Shown here one piece after another: positions 1 to 5,802 of a stretch of DNA of 33,131 nt. The notes beneath the pieces are model-generated. The model saw nothing but the letters and a program-made list of their open reading frames with translations. It made no database searches and had not been told where the DNA came from. The DNA comes from a virus. The stretch is taken from IMG/VR virus record IMGVR_UViG_3300033149_001272, positions 1 to 33,131 of that record. One strand, given 5' to 3'. Position 1 is the first letter of the stretch, and each line of letters starts with the position of its first letter. Both the position numbers and the translations under genes were made by a program.

Positions 1-22
1 CCTTTAAAAGAGGGTTCGAGAA
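1..22 (+). repeat. Leader repeat, copy A
   Basis: A 22-nt sequence with core AAAAGAGGGTTCGAGAA recurs at 31246-31267 with one mismatch (position 5, T against G). Both copies sit just upstream of a start codon: 9 nt before the ATG at 32 here, 2 nt before the ATG at 31270 there. The GAGGG could serve as a Shine-Dalgarno-like site or the block could be a shared regulatory leader. Confidence 0.6.
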
Positions 23-31
23 AGAAGAAGA

Positions 32-355
32 ATGAAAGAAGAGATATTACAAAAGGCATACAATATAGACAAGGCAACATCAAAGGTATTGTTATTATTA
101 TTGAAAGAGAAGAAAGGGTTATTAGTTTTATACTTATGTGGTCAGTTAGATTACTCTAGGAGTTGCGTACAGAAGGCTTTAATTAAATTACAACAATTAG
201 GGTTAGTGAACAAAGCACAGGAGAACACCGAGCCAAGAGGTTTCAGATACGTTTATTATTCCAAGACAGAAGAAGAAGTACTAAAAGAAGTAAAAGAGAT
301 AATTGGAACTTACATGAAAGAGCTAGAGACAACTATAAACACTTGGAAAGAATGA
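32..355 (+). CDS. Winged-helix DNA-binding regulator
   Basis: A 107-residue protein with a compact winged helix-turn-helix pattern at about residues 15-75: a first helix rich in Leu (KVLLLLLKEKKG), a probable recognition helix (YSRSCVQKALIKLQQLGLV) and a wing with aromatic residues (GFRYVYYS). The tail from residue 76 is a charged helix, as in dimerising TrmB- or MarR-like archaeal regulators. It heads the small early operon and overlaps the next gene by 13 nt, so an early transcriptional regulator is likely. Which promoters it binds cannot be seen. The start is the first ATG after the repeat at 1-22. Confidence 0.65.
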   Translation: MKEEILQKAYNIDKATSKVLLLLLKEKKGLLVLYLCGQLDYSRSCVQKALIKLQQLGLVNKAQENTEPRGFRYVYYSKTEEEVLKEVKEIIGTYMKELETTINTWKE

Positions 356-555
356 CTGAAGTATGTTTAACAGAATTATTAGAACAAGAAGAGATAAAAG
401 ATTTCAAGATGATTGCAATGGAGAATATGAGGTACACTAGATTAAAAGTAAAGCATAACCCTACTAATGATCATTATTTAGAGGGAGCAAGAGAAGCTTA
501 TCAGAATACCTTTCACGCAATAACAAATTATGAATATATGAAAAATGGGAATTAG
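343..555 (+). CDS. Hypothetical protein, 70 aa
   Basis: Not recognised. A helical, acidic N-terminal half (LTELLEQEEIKDFKM) is followed by a Tyr/Asn-rich tail. The ATG at 343 overlaps the upstream regulator by 13 nt; an in-frame ATG at 352 is an alternative start. It overlaps the following gene by 11 nt, so it is part of a translationally coupled early operon. Confidence 0.5.
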   Translation: MERMTEVCLTELLEQEEIKDFKMIAMENMRYTRLKVKHNPTNDHYLEGAREAYQNTFHAITNYEYMKNGN

Positions 556-778
556 TATAGATGGAGTAGACCAGAAAGGAAAGGATTTAGTTAATATCTT
601 AAGAGAGATAGCAGTAGACAATAATAGTACTTTATTAGTAGATAAGCACGATTGTGTAAGTTATTTAATGGCAGTTGATAAGGGTTTAGAATTACATAAA
701 TGTTATAGTTGTGGAGATAGTGAGAAGTATTTAAGTTGTAATGAATATGTTCCTTGTATGAATAAGGTTAGAAAATGA
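545..778 (+). CDS. Small Cys-containing protein, 77 aa
   Basis: Not recognised. The C-terminal third carries C-x2-C (CYSC) followed by two more Cys (SCNEYVPC), a plausible four-Cys zinc site at about residues 53-71. The N-terminal half has alternating hydrophobic segments (KDLVNILREIAV, NSTLLVDKHDCVSYL) that could form a small alpha/beta fold. It overlaps the previous gene by 11 nt and the next by 4 nt (ATGA). Confidence 0.5.
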   Translation: MGISIDGVDQKGKDLVNILREIAVDNNSTLLVDKHDCVSYLMAVDKGLELHKCYSCGDSEKYLSCNEYVPCMNKVRK

Positions 779-1032
779 TAATGGATGATGAAATAAAAAA
801 ACAACTAAAACAATTAAAAAAGAGAAGTAAGGGATTGGCAATTGATTTACCTCACGAATTAGGTTATCAATGCCCTTTATGTAAAGAAGCAGGAGAAGGT
901 TTAGATTGGAGCGAATACGAAGGTTTTATATGGTGTTATGATTGTAAATTAGATATTCCATCTTGTTTATGTATTAGACCAGTGGAATTACAAATAGAAA
1001 TATTTATTAAAACATTAAGTACATATAATTAA
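775..1032 (+). CDS. Small zinc-ribbon protein, 85 aa
   Basis: Two C-x2-C knuckles, CPLC and CYDC, are separated by about 18 residues, the layout of a zinc ribbon; a third Cys pair (CLC) follows. The N-terminus is a Lys-rich helix. Zinc ribbons of this size in viruses usually bind nucleic acid or transcription factors, but no specific family is recognised. ATG 775 makes an ATGA overlap with the preceding stop; ATG 781 is an alternative start. Confidence 0.55.
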   Translation: MIMDDEIKKQLKQLKKRSKGLAIDLPHELGYQCPLCKEAGEGLDWSEYEGFIWCYDCKLDIPSCLCIRPVELQIEIFIKTLSTYN

Positions 1033-1042
1033 AATAAGTAGA

Positions 1043-1159
1043 ATGGATTATAAAAAAATATGTAGAGATAGAAAAATAAGATATGAAGATGGAGAGTTTA
1101 ACCTAAAAGTACGCATAACAATGATTATACGAACAAGGAGAAAGAGAAATGAATTTTAA
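1043..1159 (+). CDS. Hypothetical micro-protein, 38 aa
   Basis: A 38-codon reading frame, strongly basic (Arg/Lys-rich, ending RTRRKRNEF). Its last third is encoded by the left arm of the inverted repeat at 1109-1134 and the following bases, so this end may be a tail acquired when the bracketed cassette arrived. It overlaps the next gene by 11 nt. Expression is uncertain. Confidence 0.3.
   Translation: MDYKKICRDRKIRYEDGEFNLKVRITMIIRTRRKRNEF
1109..1134 (+). repeat. Inverted repeat, left arm of two-gene cassette
   Basis: Pairs with 1506-1531: 21 of 26 positions are complementary, including an uninterrupted inner 11 bp (ATTATACGAAC with GTTCGTATAAT) and an outer GTAC on both arms. The arms enclose exactly two small genes (1149-1295 and 1298-1501). 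This resembles terminal inverted repeats of a small mobile cassette or a very long-range RNA stem. Confidence 0.7.
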
Positions 1160-1295
1160 CAAATTTAAAAAAAATAAAATAAGAGAATTAGATGAAGGAA
1201 ATGAATTAGAAGATTTTAGAAAAGATAAAGAAGTAAATAAATTTTTTAATAAATTAAGAATTTCACATAACGAAGATATGGACAAAGGGGATTAA
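1149..1295 (+). CDS. Hypothetical protein, 48 aa
   Basis: Not recognised. Highly charged and probably helical (NKFKKNKIRELDEGNELED). A GGAG sequence about 9 nt before the ATG could be a ribosome-binding site. Together with the next gene, 2 nt downstream, it is one of two genes enclosed by the inverted repeat 1109-1134/1506-1531. Confidence 0.4.
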   Translation: MNFNKFKKNKIRELDEGNELEDFRKDKEVNKFFNKLRISHNEDMDKGD

Positions 1296-1297
1296 AA

Positions 1298-1501
1298 ATG
1301 TCACTTAAAGAAAAATTAGAAAAACATAAAGAATTCGGAGTTTGCAGTGATGATGTTTTAGAAGATATTAAAAAACAAATTCTTTGTTTTAGGGAGGATT
1401 TAGATGTTAAAATAAAAACTACTAATATTGAAACTTCTATACATTTTGAACAAATAAAAGCTGTTTACGATGACCAATTTGGAAAATATGTGAATAAATA
1501 A
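1298..1501 (+). CDS. Hypothetical protein, 67 aa
   Basis: Not recognised. An amphipathic helix (SLKEKLEKHKEFGV) is followed by a segment with two Cys and an acidic helix (DDVLEDIKKQILCF). The stop-to-start junction with the previous gene is TAA-AA-ATG, and AAAGGGG upstream could aid initiation. The stop is 4 nt before the right arm of the inverted repeat. Confidence 0.45.
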   Translation: MSLKEKLEKHKEFGVCSDDVLEDIKKQILCFREDLDVKIKTTNIETSIHFEQIKAVYDDQFGKYVNK

Positions 1502-1505
1502 AAAT

Positions 1506-1531
1506 GTTCGTATAATAAAGGTTATATGTAC
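1506..1531 (+). repeat. Inverted repeat, right arm of two-gene cassette
   Basis: Partner of 1109-1134 (21 of 26 complementary positions). It lies between the stop of the 67-aa gene and the zinc-finger-like gene at 1548, so it is fully intergenic. Confidence 0.7.
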
Positions 1532-1547
1532 AAATAAATATAGTAAA

Positions 1548-1718
1548 ATGATAGAACTAAAAGAGATTGAATACATAATGGACAAAGCAAACGGAGAGTT
1601 TGGAACTAAAGAGAGTTATTGTTTGTTTTGCAATTCAAAGGAGTATAATACTAAAGTAGGAATAGTGCACCATAAGTTATGTATGATACAACGATTAAGG
1701 GACGAGATAAAGAAATGA
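1548..1718 (+). CDS. Small zinc-finger-like protein, 56 aa
   Basis: Has CLFC (C-x2-C) at about residues 25-28 and an HHKLC motif about 15 residues later, so a C2HC-type zinc site is possible. The rest is charged and helical (CMIQRLRDEIKK). No family is recognised. Its stop overlaps the start of the next gene in an ATGA. Confidence 0.45.
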   Translation: MIELKEIEYIMDKANGEFGTKESYCLFCNSKEYNTKVGIVHHKLCMIQRLRDEIKK

Positions 1719-1810
1719 TATTCGAAGCAAAGTTAGCGTTAGTAGGATTAGGAATAGAAATGATAGCGATAATAGTAGTTGTATTGTTCTTACTTTACGA
1801 TAATAGATAA
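1715..1810 (+). CDS. Single-pass membrane micro-protein, 31 aa
   Basis: Almost the whole protein is one hydrophobic helix (LVGLGIEMIAIIVVVLFLLY) ending in a short polar tail (DNR). It is translationally coupled to the upstream gene by ATGA. Two other 31-aa single-helix proteins occur at 16512-16607 and 32163-32258. The role is unknown; small viral membrane proteins may be holin-like or bind host membrane proteins. Confidence 0.45.
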   Translation: MIFEAKLALVGLGIEMIAIIVVVLFLLYDNR

Positions 1811-1849
1811 GTTTATTAAAGATAAAGAAGAGTAATAATTACAATGATA

Positions 1850-2096
1850 CCTATTGATTCTACGGAGTCGATAGATGACTATCTGCTAGCCAAGTAATAT
1901 TGGTTAATGGATTTCGAATACTAGCTATTTGAACAATTATTTTAACATACTATAACGGCAAATTATGTATATCGTTGATTAATTGAATGGCTAAAGGTCT
2001 CGTAAGTCTTTAGTTTTTATCTGTTAAGTAGGTAAAACTATTTAATGGATTTTTAGTTGTGTTAATGAGGTTTAAATCCTCACTTAGCTTTAATCA
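1850..2096 (+). ncRNA. Candidate structured non-coding RNA
   Basis: At least six hairpins are visible. (1) 1851-1860 with 1865-1874, 10 bp with two G-U pairs and a C(UACG)G tetraloop. (2) 1885-1889 with 1921-1925, enclosing a CCAA/TTGG hairpin. (3) 1934-1939 with 1980-1985. (4) 1991-1996 with 2008-2013. (5) 2036-2040 with 2054-2058. (6) 2066-2070 with 2078-2082, 7-nt loop. The 11-mer TTAATGGATTT occurs twice (1904-1914 and 2042-2052), inside the loops of hairpins 2 and 5. No known RNA class is recognised; a packaging RNA, a regulatory RNA or a DNA packaging site are possible. Confidence 0.45.
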
Positions 2097-2128
2097 ATAC
2101 TTAATAATTTTAAACAATAACCCAAAAG

Positions 2129-2136
2129 TTTATAAA
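2129..2136 (+). promoter_or_regulatory. TATA box for the terminase genes
   Basis: TTTATAAA preceded by purine-rich AAAAG. Transcription would start near 2157, leaving a leader of about 35 nt that contains the tandem repeat at 2162-2182. Confidence 0.5.
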
Positions 2137-2161
2137 TTCTCAATCTAATTCTATAGTATAT

Positions 2162-2182
2162 TAATTACCCACTAATTACCCA
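2162..2182 (+). repeat. Tandem 10-bp repeat before terS
   Basis: TAATTACCCA occurs twice (2162-2171 and 2173-2182), 11 bp apart and thus on about the same DNA face. It ends 10 bp before the small terminase ATG. Candidate operator or terminase-binding site. Confidence 0.5.
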
Positions 2183-2192
2183 ATTGCTAAAA

Positions 2193-2663
2193 ATGGCTCG
2201 AAAAACTAAACGTGAAATAGATTTAATCGTCGATGAACTGCGCTCACTCGTCCAATCTGGAGAGATATTACGTTACACGGAGAAAGACTTGGAAAAAAGA
2301 TTATCGTGGACTAGGAAGAGTATACGGAAACATTTGCGAGATATCAAATCCGAATATGGAAATAGAAGTTTACAAGTTATTACTATTGATTTTATAGAAA
2401 CTATGGACATTATGATGACAGATATAAAAGATGCCTGGTTAGCTGCAAGAAAGAGTGGTGAGGAGTATTTGATAGAGAAACACACTAATAGGATGTTTAA
2501 AGCATGGTATCAGTTTGCAGAGTTATTGGAACGATTCGGAATAAAACCTAAAGCAGTAGAGAATATAGACATTAATGCTAAAATAGAGACAGTACAGTTG
2601 AGTATTAATATGGATATAACTGACTTTAACCAAATACAAGAACTAGAGACAAGGAGAGTATAA
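2193..2663 (+). CDS. Small terminase subunit-like DNA-binding protein
   Basis: A 156-residue protein directly upstream of, and overlapping by TAATG, the large terminase. The N-terminal 55 residues look like a helix-turn-helix domain (RYTEKDLEKRLSWTRKSIRKHLRDI), followed by a long helical region. This matches small terminase subunits, which bind viral DNA and present it to the packaging motor. Sequence conservation in this family is low, so the call leans on position, size and the HTH. I chose ATG 2193 over a TTG at 2184 because AAA-ATG-G is the start context used throughout this genome. Confidence 0.65.
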   Translation: MARKTKREIDLIVDELRSLVQSGEILRYTEKDLEKRLSWTRKSIRKHLRDIKSEYGNRSLQVITIDFIETMDIMMTDIKDAWLAARKSGEEYLIEKHTNRMFKAWYQFAELLERFGIKPKAVENIDINAKIETVQLSINMDITDFNQIQELETRRV

Positions 2664-4021
2664 TGGTGTTTGAGCCGTTCAGTAAGCAAAAAGTAGCTTT
2701 GTATTACCTTACACAAAACAACGGAGTTAAGTTTATAGGTTACGGTGGTTCGGCTGGTGGCGGAAAAAGTTATATTGGTAGTTTTTGGATATTTAGTAGT
2801 TGTTTAAACAATCCTGGTGCAGTGTTTGTAATGGGTAGGCGGTCTCTTACTAATCTAAAGAAAACAACCTTTTTATCGTTTATTAAAGTAATTTCTAACA
2901 AGAAAGAAGGCTTAGGGCTTAATCCTGACGATTTCTTTAAAGTTAATCATCAGTCTAACATAATAGAATTCCATAACGGTTCGAAAATATTCTTAATGGA
3001 TATGGCACACCAACCTAGTGACCCTGAGTACCTTAGATTTGGGGGTTTAGAGCTTGACGGTGCGTTTGTTGATGAGAGTAACGAGTGCGATAAAAAGGCT
3101 TTAGACATATTATCTTCAAGGATAGGGAGGGGAATTACTGACTTACCTACTAAGTTATTAGAATCATTTAACCCTTCAAAGAATCATGTATATAGTAGGT
3201 TTTATCAACCGTGGAAGCTAAGGAACTTTGATAAGAATACAGTGTTCATACCTGCCCTACCTACTGATAACCATCATTTAAGTCCTGAGTATTTAGATAT
3301 GTTAAGGACTCTTCCAGAAGTACAACAACAGAGATTACTTCACGGTAACTTTGATTATGATGATGATGATAGGGCTTTATGTAGGTTTGACAAGATACTT
3401 GATTGTTTCACTAACACTCATTTAATAGCCGATAACGACAGTTCTGACCATTTCATTACTTCAGATTTAGCGATGCAAGGAAGAGATAATTTTGTTGTTA
3501 CTAGTTGGAAGGGTTTAAACTGTAAGTTTGAGCATATAAGTCCTAAGAACACAGGAAAAGATATTGAGATTACTTTAAAAAACACTGCAGAACAAACAAG
3601 AACTCCTAGAAGTAATATAGTCTATGATTATGATGGTATGGGTAATTTCTTAGGTTCGTATTTCGAAGGTACGATAGCCTTTAAGAACGGTTCAGCTGCA
3701 GTAGACAAGACTACTTACAGGAATCTAAAGTCCGAGTGTGCGTTCAAATTAGCGGAGTTAATCAATGAGGGTAAGTTGTTTATAGACATACCTAAAGGCT
3801 TTATTGTAAGAGTGGACGGTAAGGATATAGAGCTTAGAGAGGTCTTATTGGAGGAGTTAGGTCAGTTAAAGAGAGATAACCTTGATAAGGACGACCAGAA
3901 ACTAAAGATAATAAGTAAAGAAGAAATGAAAACTAATATTGGTAGAAGCCCTGATTTCTTAGATTGTTTGATAATGCGTATGTTCTGGGAAGTGAAACCC
4001 AATTATGGTTTAAGTTTCTAA
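2663..4021 (+). CDS. terL: Large terminase subunit (packaging ATPase-nuclease)
   Basis: A 452-residue packaging motor. The N-terminal ATPase has a Walker A GGSAGGGKS at residues 28-36 and a Walker B ending in Asp137-Glu138 (GAFVDESNE). The C-terminal RNase H-like nuclease has candidate metal-binding acids at Asp271 (SDLAMQGRD), in the YDYDG strand around 321-325, and at Asp431 (SPDFLDC). The protein docks on the portal (5803-7401), drives DNA into the prohead and cuts the concatemer. The length is normal for the family and the key residues look intact. Confidence 0.93.
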   Translation: MVFEPFSKQKVALYYLTQNNGVKFIGYGGSAGGGKSYIGSFWIFSSCLNNPGAVFVMGRRSLTNLKKTTFLSFIKVISNKKEGLGLNPDDFFKVNHQSNIIEFHNGSKIFLMDMAHQPSDPEYLRFGGLELDGAFVDESNECDKKALDILSSRIGRGITDLPTKLLESFNPSKNHVYSRFYQPWKLRNFDKNTVFIPALPTDNHHLSPEYLDMLRTLPEVQQQRLLHGNFDYDDDDRALCRFDKILDCFTNTHLIADNDSSDHFITSDLAMQGRDNFVVTSWKGLNCKFEHISPKNTGKDIEITLKNTAEQTRTPRSNIVYDYDGMGNFLGSYFEGTIAFKNGSAAVDKTTYRNLKSECAFKLAELINEGKLFIDIPKGFIVRVDGKDIELREVLLEELGQLKRDNLDKDDQKLKIISKEEMKTNIGRSPDFLDCLIMRMFWEVKPNYGLSF

Positions 4022-4059
4022 GTTAAAATGTACCACTAACTTTAACTAGTAGTAACGTC

Positions 4060-4075
4060 TTATACACTTATACAC
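4060..4075 (+). promoter_or_regulatory. Tandem TTATACAC repeat, candidate operator
   Basis: TTATACAC occurs twice back to back, 4 bp upstream of the TATA box of the RHH gene at 4109. RHH repressors often bind tandem half-sites and repress their own gene. The ATACAC core also occurs at 10619-10624 beside the second RHH gene. Confidence 0.45.
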
Positions 4076-4079
4076 AAAC

Positions 4080-4088
4080 TTTATAAAA
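4080..4088 (+). promoter_or_regulatory. TATA box for RHH gene
   Basis: CAAAC-TTTATAAAA, 29 nt from its first T to the ATG at 4109; the transcript should begin at or next to the start codon (leaderless). Confidence 0.65.
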
Positions 4089-4108
4089 GAATGTAACTAT
4101 AAGTATAT

Positions 4109-4252
4109 ATGGATAAAGTAAGTGAAAGAATTCAGGTGTCCATAACTGAAAAAGACAAAAAGAAACTCGAGGAGTTGAAGGAAGTATTTTATCAATCAAC
4201 TTATTCTGGTGTTGTTAGGATATTAATAAGATATCATAGTATGAAAAAATGA
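4109..4252 (+). CDS. Ribbon-helix-helix (CopG/Arc-like) repressor
   Basis: A 47-residue protein with the RHH layout: an N-terminal beta strand (ERIQVSI), helix 1 (TEKDKKKLEELKEVFY) and helix 2 (TYSGVVRILIRYHSM). Such proteins dimerise through the strand, which inserts in the DNA major groove. It has its own leaderless promoter and a tandem repeat upstream that could be its operator, so autoregulation is likely. It shares an ATGA overlap with the next gene. Confidence 0.7.
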   Translation: MDKVSERIQVSITEKDKKKLEELKEVFYQSTYSGVVRILIRYHSMKK

Positions 4253-4380
4253 AATACGAAGAAATATTTGATGTTATAGTGGAATTAGATTATATTAAAA
4301 ACACTACAAATAACGATACGGAATTTACGACAAATGTTCTTAAATTTTTAGAAGAACTTAGAGAACAAGAAAATATTTAG
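4249..4380 (+). CDS. Hypothetical protein, 43 aa
   Basis: Not recognised. Acidic and probably two helices (YEEIFDVIVELDYI and TNVLKFLEELREQE). It is coupled to the RHH repressor by a 4-nt overlap, so it could act together with it, but nothing in the sequence shows how. Confidence 0.4.
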   Translation: MKYEEIFDVIVELDYIKNTTNNDTEFTTNVLKFLEELREQENI

Positions 4381-4388
4381 AATAGAAA

Positions 4389-4706
4389 ATGGAATATTGT
4401 AGCAAATATATAGATGATGATGGCAGTGAAGGTTATAGATTAAATTTAAAAGCACCCGACAAATTAATTGAAAATGAATTATGCCGAATATTTGATCAAA
4501 AACTTGAGATAAAGGACAATTATTTATATATTAGGGATAAAATGGAACTATTACCTATTGCTGAAATGATGGTATGGGCTGAAAATGGAATTAATAATTT
4601 TAATTTAACCGAAGAAGAATCCTGGCAAGTAGTTAGAATGTTTATTAATGAAATAAAATTAGAGAAAAAACAAAAGAAATATTTAAAATATTTAAATAAA
4701 GAATGA
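4389..4706 (+). CDS. Hypothetical protein, 105 aa
   Basis: Not recognised. A mixed alpha/beta N-terminal half with alternating strands (EGYRLNLKAPDK, LEIKDNYLYIRD) precedes helices (LPIAEMMVWAENGI, SWQVVRMFINEIKL) and a Lys-rich tail. It overlaps the next gene by 4 nt. Confidence 0.5.
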   Translation: MEYCSKYIDDDGSEGYRLNLKAPDKLIENELCRIFDQKLEIKDNYLYIRDKMELLPIAEMMVWAENGINNFNLTEEESWQVVRMFINEIKLEKKQKKYLKYLNKE

Positions 4707-5230
4707 GCGAGAAATATAAATTATTAGAAGACGGAAGAGTTGAGTACACATTCCAAACAGAGACAATGGACTTCAAGAACGAAGAAAAAGAACTAATCGG
4801 AGAGTATTATAACACTTCTGTTACTTATTTAAAGGACAAGGAAACTGCTATTAGTCATCTAGAGAAACAACAAACTACTACTGAAGAAAGTTTGAAAGGT
4901 GTTAGAGCAGAATTGGAAGGGATTAAAATTAACGATTCACTAGCGATAGAATTGAAAGAGATAACTAAATTAACTGCTGACATGTTGGAAGAAATCAAAA
5001 AGATAAATGATTTCAGTAACGAAAAGTACGTATCAAATAACCCTCAGAAGTTCGGTAAGATGTTAAGGGAAGCTAGAATGTTAAAAGAGAATGTATTGGG
5101 AGAGATTCAAGAGATTGATAAGGTTACTAGACTACACACTAGAAAGGAAGACTTAACCTCTCAAAAGAAACTATACTCTGAGCAGTTAGAAAAGATGACT
5201 CGTCAATTAAAAGAAGTTAAGGAGTTATAA
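4703..5230 (+). CDS. Coiled-coil protein, 175 aa
   Basis: Mostly a long charged helix with heptad-like hydrophobics at about residues 45-95 and 125-175 (AISHLEKQQTTTEESLKGV, LYSEQLEKMTRQLKEVKEL). It lies between terminase and portal genes. A structural or scaffolding accessory role is possible, but the head already appears to have a scaffold fused to the protease. No family recognised. Confidence 0.55.
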   Translation: MSEKYKLLEDGRVEYTFQTETMDFKNEEKELIGEYYNTSVTYLKDKETAISHLEKQQTTTEESLKGVRAELEGIKINDSLAIELKEITKLTADMLEEIKKINDFSNEKYVSNNPQKFGKMLREARMLKENVLGEIQEIDKVTRLHTRKEDLTSQKKLYSEQLEKMTRQLKEVKEL

Positions 5231-5231
5231 A

Positions 5232-5291
5232 ATGTCAGATGTGGGAGATGTAGTTAAAGAAATAATCGAAAATGGTAAAAAAGAAGAATGA
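5232..5291 (+). CDS. Possible 19-aa micro-ORF
   Basis: A short frame (MSDVGDVVKEIIENGKKEE) begins 1 nt after the previous stop in the usual TAA-A-ATG arrangement and overlaps the next gene by 20 nt. It may only serve to carry ribosomes from the coiled-coil gene to the gene at 5272. Confidence 0.25.
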   Translation: MSDVGDVVKEIIENGKKEE

Positions 5292-5610
5292 ACAAGCGGA
5301 ATACAATAAGGAAAGGTTAGTTGATATTAATCTAATCCTTCAGTACATGGAGAGTTTAGACGTTACAAAGGAATACTTCACGGAACTTGGAGAAGGTCAT
5401 CTTAGAGGTTTAGGTAGTGTTAAGGACGAGATTAAATTTATAAGTAAAAAAGGTTTTAATATAATTTTTGAAGAACGTGAACTTTATAAAAGAGCTATGG
5501 TAGAACTAGAAATAGAGAATAAAGAATTACAAGATACTATTACTGGTTTGAAGATTATATGTAAATCTCAGAAGAAACGATTAGATAAGAAGTGGTTTAA
5601 AAATGGCTAG
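5272..5610 (+). CDS. Hypothetical helical protein, 112 aa
   Basis: Not recognised. A Lys-rich start, a central segment (YFTELGEGHLRGLGSVKDEI) and a C-terminal coiled-coil-like helix (YKRAMVELEIENKELQDTI) ending in a basic tail. It overlaps the next gene by 8 nt. Start context AAA-ATG-G matches the local rule. Confidence 0.5.
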   Translation: MVKKKNEQAEYNKERLVDINLILQYMESLDVTKEYFTELGEGHLRGLGSVKDEIKFISKKGFNIIFEERELYKRAMVELEIENKELQDTITGLKIICKSQKKRLDKKWFKNG

Positions 5611-5779
5611 TTTAATGGACGAAAGAGATAAAACTCCTTTAACTGAATTTGTTAATGAGTATGGACATGAAATTGAATGTTTATGTGGTGTTAGATATTG
5701 GTCAAAACAAGAATTACATTGTCCAGTATGTAAGTTAATGCCTCAATACGGACAAATAAAAAATCCCAAACTTTTATAA
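5603..5779 (+). CDS. Small zinc-ribbon protein, 58 aa
   Basis: Two knuckles, CLC (C-x-C) near residue 26-28 and CPVC near 40-43, can bind one zinc. The final codons (CTT TTA TAA) are part of the TATA box of the portal gene, so the coding end and the downstream promoter share bases. Confidence 0.5.
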   Translation: MASLMDERDKTPLTEFVNEYGHEIECLCGVRYWSKQELHCPVCKLMPQYGQIKNPKLL

Positions 5780-5780
5780 A
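5773..5780 (+). promoter_or_regulatory. TATA box for the head operon
   Basis: CAAACT-TTTATAAA overlapping the stop codon of the zinc-ribbon gene; its first T is 30 nt from the portal ATG at 5803, so the mRNA should be essentially leaderless. Confidence 0.7.
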
Positions 5781-5802
5781 TAAAAAACATCAATAAAATT
5801 AT

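Larger units (their letters stand above)
1811..2192 (+). other. Long intergenic region before the terminase
   Basis: This 382-bp gap has no credible reading frame. It holds the dense hairpin region at 1850-2096, a TATA box at 2129-2136 and a tandem 10-bp repeat at 2162-2182. Its position right before the small terminase gene is where packaging recognition sites lie in many tailed viruses, so a DNA-level packaging role is an alternative to an RNA role. Confidence 0.6.

Noticed and set aside
11-20. GGTTCGAG in the repeat at 1-22 and 31246-31267 as a tRNA T-loop remnant or attachment site
   Set aside because: No acceptor or T-stem complement is present and both copies act as gene leaders; no integrase gene is visible.
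1989-2090. tRNA-like region: perfect T-arm-like hairpin (2066-2082) and partially complementary ends GGCTAA/TTAGCT
   Set aside because: The T-loop lacks the conserved C, the middle hairpin has a 13-nt loop instead of an anticodon arm, no D-arm GG is present and the total is about 100 nt. Kept only as part of the structured region.
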